Assembly (NCBI GenBank): GCA_964007475.1
Contig: CAXFZM010000551.1
Coordinates: 248,001-312,000 of the forward strand
Direction: 5' to 3'
DNA: 64,000 nt
From: Hybos culiciformis
Lineage: Eukaryota > Arthropoda > Insecta > Diptera > Hybotidae
Shown here one piece after another: positions 55,350-64,000 of the stretch. A program made the position numbers and the translations under genes. The notes below the pieces were generated by a model that was not told the DNA's origin, searched no databases, and was given only the letters and a program-made list of their open reading frames with translations. Numbering within the stretch: position 1 is the stretch's first letter; each line of letters opens with the position of its first letter.

Positions 55350-57007
55350 TTTAAAAAATGAAATATGAAAATGTATGTGTGATAAACCCATCGTTAAGAT
55401 CGTAAAAATTAAAAAAGTCAAAAATGACATGCCAAGTAAAAATTAATGCACACTGAATATTGCCTAACAAAATATTATTCAAAAATTAACATGTTTTTGT
55501 CGAAACATGTTCAAGAATGTGTATCTGTTTTAATTTTTTTACTATGAAAAAACAACACCAAAAACACCAACGGAGCATGTTAAATGTCCGAACATGTTAA
55601 ATTAGATAAGTGTAAACAAATTATAAAATTCCAATTTTTGTGCAAACAACTTTTATATTGTAATATATACCATATAAGTAGAATGAAGTTATTTATTTTT
55701 TAGGTGATAGTGGAGTTAGTGTCGATACAAATCAAATACTTTTAGGCCGTAAAAAATTAAATTGTTCAAAATCTGTTATACCCAACAAGTAAAACGTAAT
55801 CATGTAATTTCATACAATAAATTTAACTTGTTTACGCCGTAAAAGTAGTTGAATTGATTCGAAACTTTTTTCAAAACCCTACATAACAGAAATGTACATC
55901 ACAGTGGTTTTTTTTTTTTTTTTTTCAAAAACTTTAACTTATTTATTTAAAGACAAAAACAACATATAGTTATATAATTAGGCTTCAATACCATAAAATC
56001 ATATTTGGTTAAAAACAGTTTTATAAAATAAATTCTTTAAGAACAAAATTAATTCAAATTGAATTAATTTTGAAGTAATAAAATGCCAATTAAGCTTTCT
56101 CTTATATTTTTCAATGTAATAAGTTCTGTGTGAACTAAAACTAAGAAAAATAGATAAAACTAAGAAGATCCTATTTCGAAACTAAAAAATGTAAAACTGT
56201 ACTTAATATTTAATTCTGGAATAAAAATAAAAATCAGTTTTACTTGTTTTATTATTATATAGAAAAATGTAAAACTTTGAGAATTGTGAAACAAAAAAAC
56301 ATGAAATACGATGTTTCCGATCGAATTTCAACTTAATAAGTGAATAGTGGCTATCACGTGCTTTCATTTTTTCGGGTTTTCGAAAAATAAAAATCCTTAT
56401 TATAGTTAACAACCTGACAAAAACGAGTTTTTTGCAAAAATTAGATTTTTATTCTTGAAAGTGGTAGAAAGTTGTATTAGAAATTATGTTTGTTCAACAA
56501 GTTTGCCGCCATTTTGTTTTTTTTAGGTTTTACCGTTACTTTTTGGTTACTTTGAAATTAAGCATTTTTGAGTATGAAAACTTCGAAATAGCCTTTCATG
56601 ATGTTCTAGACTTTGATTCAGGAGGAGTTTACCTTAATTTTTTTAGAAAGTTTTGGTTCCTGAAAATGTTGTATAGATGGCGTTTTAACCAATTTTGTGT
56701 ATTAAACTAAAATTACTCCACCTTTTCGGCAACATTTGTACTACAGAAATGAAACCAAAACAAGACCGTTTCAAGACCTTTCCAACAAAAAATTTTTTTT
56801 AAGAATCGAATAATAAATAAAAGAGGTATGCCAAATTAAAAAAATTACGAAAAACAAAATGTCCGTTATTATTCAAAAACTCGATTTTAAAGAACGAATC
56901 CATAACAAAAATGACTGAAAAACCAAAATTTATGACGACATGTTTTTAGGAAATGCATGTTGGAACGTGAATGAACGGATAAAACGTTCGAATAATTTAA
57001 AACAATT
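55350..57007. other. No gene seen
   Basis: AT-rich. AACATGTT-type words recur at 55480-55610 and GTAAAA words at 55750-55850. Frames near 56203-56710 look like chance. Confidence 0.4.
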
Positions 57008-57640
57008 ATCTACTACACAAAGATATACACAAGTATACTTGGACATCCCCTGGTGATCAAATACGAAACCAAATTGATCACATATGCATTAGTAGAAGAT
57101 GGAAAAAATCTATGCGAGACGTGAGATCATATAGAGGTGCAGACATACACTCTGACCACATCCTAGTAATATGTAAACTATGTATAAAACCAATTAGATC
57201 AAAAAATAATAAAAACCAACGTAATGCCAAATTACAATACTCAGCGGCACCAGAAAAACTCAGACAGTTCACAGAAGCAATCAATGAAAGAACAAATAAC
57301 ATCAACATTGGAACGATGTATGCAAACACTACCAAGAAGTAGGTGAGCTCGTGTTAGGAAAACTACAAGTTAATAGAAAACCCTGGATTTCAGACCACAC
57401 ATGGGACCTAATAATGAAAAGAAAAATCATACATCAAGACATTCTACAAAATAATAAAGAAACAGATAGACAGAGGTACAAACATACAGCAAAAGAAGTC
57501 AAGAAAAGTGTAAGAAATGATAAGAGAAAATATTACGGAAAAATTGCCAGGGACATACAAACTGCAGCCTCAGTACACAACATGAGAAACATCTACAATA
57601 ATATCAACAAACTAGTTAAAAACAACAACAAGCCTACACT
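57008..57640 (+). pseudogene. RTE-type LINE: end of endonuclease and linker
   Basis: The plus strand reads YTWTSPGDQIRNQIDHICIS, then WKKSMRDVRSYRGADIHSDH and a strand ending ILVICKL. These are the last motifs of RTE-clade endonucleases (TW.SPDG...QIDHI, RG.D..SDH.LV). A stop near 57341 is followed in another frame by RKPWISDHTWDLIMKRK and a basic helical linker (KYYGKIARDIQTAA). The RT itself is missing: the sequence changes to an unrelated AT-rich repeat at about 57640. Confidence 0.7.
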
Positions 57641-57949
57641 GGTAAAAATTTTTGGTGATTTCACAGAACTTATCGTTGGTCATTTCTTGCCTACGATAAC
57701 TTACGGGTTATTACATTCTTTTTTTGCAAAAAGTAAATTTCCGCATATTGTGAAATTACAATATGCTTAAGCACGCAAAGTTAAATTGTAAATTTACTTA
57801 CTTTTTAAGCTAGTATAGTATGAGATTTTAGTATTAAATTTTACAATTTTATCGACAAGTGAAATTATGCGGATTGTAAAATTACAATGTTTTGTAAAAT
57901 CCCCAAAGATTATTTCACAATTCGTGCAAAATGCAATTTTACGTTAAAT

Positions 57950-58560
57950 TTTACGATGCGTAATATTACAATTCACTTTGTAGTCTTACAGTGAATATAG
58001 TAAAATTGTACTTTTCCATTGTAAAGTTACAATTTAATGTATCTGTACTATTTACAGTTTCATCAAAATGTGATATTCCATTAAATTTAACGATGCGTAA
58101 TATAACAGATAAAAATAGTACTTTTCCATTGTAAAAACACATTTTAGTTTATCTGTACTTTCACCACATATTATTACAACTAGATCAAAATGTAATATTC
58201 CATTGAATTTAATAATATGGAATACTACATTTTACTCTGTAGTTTTACAGAGCAGAAAAGCATGTACTTTTCGATTGTGAAATTACAATTCAGTTTGTAT
58301 GTAATATTATCAAATATTATTACAGTTCGATTAAAATGTAATATTCCATTAATATTACGATAAGTAATATTACAATGCACTCTGTAGTTTTAAAAGACCG
58401 AAATTATCCATTCTAATATTACAATTTAGTTTATCTGTATTTCCACAAAATATTTTTACAGTTCGATCAAAATGTGAATTTTAGAATACGTAATTTTACA
58501 GTGTATATTTTTACAATATCTTTTGTACTATTACATTATACTGAAGTATCACATTACTCT
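57950..58560. repeat. Degenerate satellite, ~130-bp units
   Basis: A unit with GATGCGTAATATTACA, GTAGTTTTACAG, GTACTTTTCCATTGTAAA, TTTAGTTTATCTGTACTTTC and GATCAAAATGTAATATTCC recurs about four to five times with perhaps 20-30 percent divergence. Palindromic GTAAAATTAC-type words dominate and continue less regularly from 57770 to 58750. Confidence 0.65.
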
Positions 58561-59373
58561 GTATTTTTACAACACTTTGTAGTTTTAGAGTGCTTTGTAA
58601 TTGCTGTGAAAACTATGTAAATTTACCATATATTTTTGCATTGCCATAATACTGATTGTTCTGTAAAATTACAAATCTTTATATTGATCATGTAAAGCTA
58701 CTTCATATTTTTACATTATGGTTTAACTCTCACGTCACAGTACTTTTACAATTTATAATAAAGATATTTCACAGTAAAAATCGAATTCTAATTTTGCTGC
58801 TAAAAAGTCATAATTTATAAAAAATATAGCTTGTTTTAAATATCGAAATCAGAATTTAATACTTTAATATCTATAATATAATTGTAACAATACTATAACA
58901 TACGAGAAAAGCCAGAATATGTTATTACTTTTATGAGCAGAATTAGTGTGAAAAAGATTCATAATTTTACTGTCAACAGAAATATAGAAATGTAAAAATA
59001 TTATGTAGTTTAATGCTGCTTTATTGGTATCTTTCGGAGTGGCATGAAAACCATGCAATCAATTATTATTTTTCAATTATACTATTTTCATAAAATGTAA
59101 ATTTCGGTGAACGTGCGCTACTATAAATAAGTTTTTAATGAAATAAAAAATAAATTTTTTCTTGTTATATTCATTTAATTTAATTCAATTAGAAAAAAAA
59201 TTTTAATTAAGAAAGAACAATTTAAAAAAATAATTCGAAATCATTATATGCTTGCATTATACATACATTGAACTTATAAATCTAATATAAATGACAAATT
59301 GAAACTTTATAAAAATATAAAAGGCAATTTAATTGTAATTATAAGATATTCTTATAGCTTATTTTAGTCTTGC
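58561..59373. other. No gene seen; 3' side of the CIDE-N gene
   Basis: AT-rich, with the outer edge of the satellite to about 58750 and nothing recognisable after it. Any poly(A) signal for the minus-strand gene would lie just below 59374. Confidence 0.35.
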
Positions 59374-61067
59374 TTATTTCATTTCTTTTGAGTCATTGGC
59401 GGAAGTGACGAAGGGTTTCAATTTATTCATTAAAGTTAAGCATCTTTTTTTTGAGTAGGACGGCTTTTGGGCAGCTTTCGACCCAACATCTGGATTTATT
59501 TTTAAAAAATATCTTTGGATAAACTCCAAAGTTATTGAGACGGCTTTAGCATATTTTAAATTAAAATTAAAATAAAATGCAAAAGTTACTAGAAATGAAT
59601 CTAGGAAGTCCATACCATTGGAAAACAATAACTCCTTTTCTATGTAAACGTAGTACTAACTCCTTTTCTATGTAAACGTAGTACCCTCATATTTACCGAT
59701 GCAAGGTTCCAAAATTGTTGGTACAAATGATGACGGTCCAGCATTCTAGAAGAAACAACAGGGTTAATATATAATAACGTTTAGAAATTAATTATATATA
59801 AAACTAAATTTTGCTGGGATTTTACCTCAATATTAAAGAAAAAGTCTGGTAATAAACGTTCTCCATCTCGGATATTTCTTCAGCGGAAATTATTTTTAAT
59901 TTGATCAATAGCTCAAAAATGTATTTAGATTTTAACTCAATTAATTCTGAAAGTGATTGAATATCTACCAGAGTCAATTTTTTGAAATGTCAAAGGATTG
60001 ATTCCTTAAAAATTAAAATGGGCCACTTTTCTCGAACATCAAAAATTGAAGGATTAGAATTAATAAAAATGCGTTGATCTGGATAGCTTTCTTCCAAAAT
60101 ATCATAGAAATCGGGATCTACAGGAATAACAGATAATAATTTGCTTTCTGATGTGATTCTACGAATATTCACTGGTGGATTCCAATTTGAACAACTAGCT
60201 CGAGCGCTTAATTTTTGTTTTTTGTTGCTCACTGGACTGTCATCAGTTGTACCAGATTTGTGTGGTCTATTAAGGTAATTATATCTATCAATTAATTTGT
60301 TTGTAAGCCCAAACAATCCATTTCCGATTACTGCTCCATCATCATCTACATCTTTGAAAACATTAGGATATTTTTCACTTATTTTTCTGGCTATTATTTG
60401 AAATGCTTTAGAAGGAATATGATTATCCTTAATAAATTTCATTTCATCTACCACCAGATGCACCAGGCTTTTACAAGTGGCTGTAGAATATTTTTCATTT
60501 TCAAGGTCTTTGATAACCTTATTTGGTAGTTTTTCCCATGGAATTTGAAACGATATCCAAGTATATTCTGATATTGGACTGGATGTTACTGGACCACTTT
60601 TAAGTATTTTCTTTGAATTTTTTGGTCGGGATTTCGATGTAGATTCGAAATCTTGATTAAATGCACTACTAACATCAGATAAAGTGTTACGATTTGTTTC
60701 GATTTCATCAAGAAAATCACCTGATGCTCCGGATATAGCATCGTCAATAAAAGATTTTGGAATCCATTTCTCTTCTGCGTCTAACAATATGTAAGTTTCA
60801 TCCAAGGGCATTGATTTTAAAATATCATCTTCGTCTATTAAAGTACCATCACACTCAAGCACCAAACTCACATTGTTGTTTACCATCCCCAAATTGACGC
60901 AAGCTAAAAATTTAAAATTACTTAAAATTAGATACTCTAAAAATAAATATATTGAATAATTAATCACCTTTATCAATTAACTTTTTAAGTATGTCATTTT
61001 CGTCGCCCTCAATCATGATAAAAATCTTTTTGGATCTATTTCCGTTAAATATTTTATATCGCATCAT
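59374..61067 (-). CDS. CIDE-N-domain protein (SAMD3-like family), probably a pseudogene
   Basis: Exon 1 (61067-60968), a 64-base intron, exon 2 (60903-59826), an 80-base intron, and exon 3 (59745-59374). Exons 1 and 2 together encode a CIDE-N (PB1-like) fold: YKIFNGNRSKKIFIMIEG, then VSLVLECDGTLIDEDDILKS and TYILLDAEEKW. Residues further on (FQIPWEKLPNKVIKDL, ARKISEKYPNVFKDV, GLTNKLIDRYNYLNR) match the conserved helical region of SAMD3-like proteins expanded in fish and insects. Lesions are an in-frame TGA at 59990-59992 with coding-like sequence beyond it (HFKKLTLVDIQSLSELIE), splice phases off by one before exon 3, and a 28-bp tandem duplication (59629-59684) with stops inside exon 3. Biochemical role unknown; CIDE-N domains mediate protein assembly. 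Confidence 0.6.
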
Positions 61068-61069
61068 TA

Positions 61070-61968
61070 TTACGTGATATTAATATTACAGCCAATGTTT
61101 CTTGATAATCTAAATACTAAATAGGTTACACAATTAAATTGCGAAAATTTACAAGTGTAAATATTTTTGTATCGCATTCGATAATATGATTCACAAAATT
61201 CAAGTTTATTAATTTTAACTCTAAGTATTTTAACAAAAAAATTATTTTTTAAAAAAAGTAAAAATAATTTGTGTTCTATCATTCTAACAATTAAAGTTTA
61301 AATATTAATATTAAATTTAAAATTTTTTAGTGAATATTATTTTGTAAAATTTAAAGTTTAAGAAAAAATTCTTCAAAAAACGATTCTTGGGCCCAAAACT
61401 AAGACAGTTTTGGTTAGTTTTAGATTAATATTAATAAAATATATTCACATATGGACAAGCAAATAGAGCACTCATATTCTCATGGTGTTGCTCAAATTTC
61501 TTACAGTTTTTGTACATTTTACATTTTTATCATTTAAAAACGTTTATGCAACTAATATTTATTTTTAATAAAAAAAATCTAATTTAAAATTTAAAAAAAA
61601 ATGGAAATACTACTTTTTGAACTTTTTTTATGAAGTTAATCTAGATTATTTTCTTATTTTGAATTCTGTCTCTGCGATTAAAAAGAATAACGAAAAAATT
61701 GATCAAAAAATCCAGATTAAAATTGCTATTTGTTGAATAAATTGGTTGAAAATGCAAAAAAATAAATTGGTCTACAATGGCTATTGTAATAGATTACATT
61801 TTAATTTCCAATTGTTTTTTTTTATCAATTACAGAAGAAAAATAATTTATGCAGGCACCTAAAACTTTAAATACCGAAGTAAAGCTAAGTTTCCTATTCG
61901 TTCGTCCATAGTAATGTAGATATAAATACATTATGTATCGTGTCAAAAATATTTACATTTTTGATCGC
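61070..61968. other. No gene seen; upstream of the CIDE-N gene
   Basis: AT-rich 5' flank of the minus-strand gene, presumably with its promoter. No core motif stands out. Confidence 0.35.
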
Positions 61969-61972
61969 TTAA

Positions 61973-63404
61973 AGCTTGATTTACACAATGGCTAAAAATG
62001 GCAAAAAAAAAAGATCCCAAAACAAAACAGGACAGAAGATGCAAAAACTAATAAGTTAGAGCAGTACGAATAGAGTCATCTTTTTTTTTTTTTGGTGTCT
62101 TTTTTTGTAATCTTTTTTTATAGCAAAAAAAAAAAAGATGAACTAGTTCATCTTTTTTTATAGTTTACGTCTTTTTTTTTCTAGGCGCGTAAATAAAATT
62201 TAAGTTATAATTTGAATTTTATAGTTTCTGAAAAATTATTATTGTATTTCTAACCTGGAGGTTACACTTGCTGAAAAAAAAATCATGATTTTTTTTGAAT
62301 GTATGTGCGAAGTTTTGTGTGAAAAAAAATCAAGAAATAATCATGATGAAAAATCATGCTTAAAAAAGATCAGTGTTGATTTTTTTCTGTCAAAAGGAAA
62401 ATTTTTGGCTGCCAAAGAAAAAAGTAAACTCTTGAAAGTGCAAACAACAATAATAAAAGCGGTTTGTTATTACGGGATTTGAATTTGAATGTTGAAACTT
62501 AAAAAAATCTATGTGAATTATTTATTAAATAAATAAAATAACTTACTTTAAAAAACTAGATATTTTATTGAAAAAGGTGAAGTTTATAAAAACTAAGAAC
62601 TTAGTAAAAAGAGAGAAAATAGAAAAAACATGTCGAAAAAATTTTATAAGGAAGAAATATTAAAATTTATAAATTTATACAGGGAGCACGAATGCATCTG
62701 GAACATGAAGTCTTAATGCGTTGTTTATAGCTACCACAGTAAAGTAATTTTTGGAGGAATGTTCCGGAAACCTATTGACAGCTAATTTTATCTGAAAGTA
62801 AAAAATCAAATGCAAAAAATATAAAAAAAAACAGAAAAAATATTTTTGACAGGAAAGGTACCGTAAAAAAATATTATGATAGGTAGGAGACGTAATGAAA
62901 AAGAAACAAAAAAATAATTTTGTGAAGTAATGAAATTTTTCAGATATTAAAAAAAAATAAATTCAATTTTCTTAGTTATTTGAAAATAATTTAAAAAAAT
63001 TCTTTTTACGAAAAATAGATAAAATTAATATCTTCATTTTCAGTAAATTTGCTTAAATATAAATATAATAATAACATAGAAAATAGGTTTTTACGGTATC
63101 ATTTTTTCAGATAGGTCAATTAGCTATAAACAACGCATAAGCCAGTATGATTTTTGACTCATAAAAATTTCACACTACATTAAAAAAAAAATCATAATCA
63201 TGATTTTTTTTTCAGCAAGTGTAACCCGCATGTAAATTTGCTATAAAATTTGTTTATGTTTTGTGCTATAAAAGGAAAAAAATTATTAAATTTCTGTCTA
63301 CTTCTTTCACATGGTTGTTGTTGTTGTTTATTTATCGCTTTCTCGTTCTAGTTTGACTAGAAAAAATTAAAAGATTACAAATTTAGCCATTGTGTAAATC
63401 ACGC
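61973..63404. mobile_element. TTAA-flanked TIR element, 1.4 kb
   Basis: Both ends are next to TTAA (61969-61972 and 63405-63408). They read AGCTTGATTTACACAATGG on the left and GCGTGATTTACACAATGG on the right (reverse complement), continuing CTAAA. The TTAA target recalls piggyBac-like elements, although the usual CC start is absent. It contains no transposase frame but hosts a second TIR element at 62260-63226. Confidence 0.65.
62260..63226. mobile_element. Inner TIR element, 967 bp
   Basis: GGTTACACTTGCTG followed by an A-run and ATCATGATT is mirrored perfectly over about 31 bases at the right end. A second inner pair, ATGCGTTGTTTATAGCTA near 62717 and its mirror near 63122, makes the whole unit foldback-like. 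No target duplication is visible. The frame at 62285-62482 is not protein-like. Confidence 0.7.
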
Positions 63405-63485
63405 TTAACTAATCAAATATTTACATTATTAAAAAAGTGATTTAGCTTGAATTAAAAAAAAAAAATTAACAATTTAGGTTTAATC

Positions 63486-63920
63486 TTATAAATTATCGTA
63501 AGGTTCATATATAAAATAAAAAAGCTTATCGCAATTATTTTTACAAAATAAGACTGGTTCTTTGCATATAATATTATTATACGCAATTAAACAATATTTA
63601 TCATTTTCATTATTAAAATCATCAGTTTCATGATATAAACCAGTATCTGCGTCATAAAAAATTTTGATAACTTCTCCAAAAAAGTGTAGATTCTGAAAAT
63701 CAGTACTAATATAAATGTTTACTATTTTTAATAATGTATAAGTGTTAAAAATGTTTTTTTTTACACATAGGAACATATCAGTTTTGTATAAAATACCTCT
63801 AAATTTGGCTTCTAAAGCAATAAACGAAATAGATTTAAAATCAGAATAACTGTCGACGAAGCTTCTCGCAAGTTTACTTAATTTACTACAGTCAAATTCA
63901 GAACCTGTATCAGACTCTCT
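63486..63920 (-). CDS. Last exon of an unrecognised protein
   Basis: After the acceptor-like TTATTTTCAAATAG at 63921, 145 codons are open: ESDTGSEFDCSKLSKLARSF, then ALEAKFRGILYKTDMFLCVK, FGEVIKIFYDADTGLYHETD and a C-terminal YFIYEPYDNL. Upstream, in another frame, HQLLQILNTTSNTLFSNRES is open to near the window edge, so an alternative reading or a frameshift is possible. The FRG..YK..M.....GKI/GEV pattern reminds me of uncharacterised insect proteins with N-terminal C2H2 fingers, but I cannot name the family. The gene extends beyond the window. It is on the same strand as the CIDE-N gene 2.4 kb downstream. Confidence 0.45.
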   Translation of the reverse strand, partial: RESDTGSEFDCSKLSKLARSFVDSYSDFKSISFIALEAKFRGILYKTDMFLCVKKNIFNTYTLLKIVNIYISTDFQNLHFFGEVIKIFYDADTGLYHETDDFNNENDKYCLIAYNNIICKEPVLFCKNNCDKLFYFIYEPYDNL

Positions 63921-64000
63921 CTATTTGAAAATAAAGTATTCGAAGTAGTGTTCAAAATTTGTAAAAGTTGATGTTTGTTAGACAGTGAATAAAGGACATT

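Overview
The window is AT-rich eukaryotic DNA, most likely from an insect or other arthropod. The evidence is introns of 64 to 150 bases with GT..AG ends, and a repertoire of Jockey-type LINEs, an RTE fragment, Tc1, hAT, P-like and Polinton remnants plus many short inverted-repeat elements. The species cannot be fixed from the sequence. There is no bacterial-style operon, no rRNA gene and no CRISPR. Almost everything recognisable is transposon-derived and most of it is broken.

Layout. 1-720: the 3' end of a hAT-type transposase. 1150-5896 (minus): a decayed Jockey-like LINE whose reverse transcriptase is split by a 382-bp hAT MITE. 6237-7499 (minus): a small multi-exon gene with a SAM domain. 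8383-8955: an array of GCGGACAAATG palindromes. 9994-10543: a second hAT MITE. 10867-12262: a P-element-like scrap and a LINE RT fragment. 12423-19560: a dead Tc1 transposon containing a MITE and a nearly whole 5-kb LINE (14013-19018). 20023-20651: an unknown acidic two-exon gene. 20751-22160: an inverted-repeat element carrying two tRNA-like sequences head to head and a minisatellite. 24052-24400: a dead Polinton/Maverick-type protease. 24790-25700: tandem repeats cut by a third hAT MITE.

26532-48860 is a tandem duplication of about 11 kb. Each copy holds a 2.1-kb TIR element, a BED-hAT transposase pseudogene, a mariner-type MITE and a LINE. The copies are almost identical, but copy 2 alone carries a 734-bp foldback element and an intact 3' end of the LINE with its poly(A).

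49807-58800 holds nested inverted-repeat elements, a fourth hAT element inserted into a tRNA-like sequence, an RTE fragment and a degenerate satellite of about 130 bp. 59374-63920 (minus) has two host-like multi-exon genes: a CIDE-N-domain protein with several lesions, and the last exon of an unrecognised protein. A nested pair of TIR elements lies between them.

The genes do not form a pathway. The unifying story is layered insertion, with exact target duplications at several elements giving relative ages. The SAM gene and the CIDE-N gene look like members of one lineage-expanded family (SAMD3-like proteins); this is inferred from remembered family features, not from a search.
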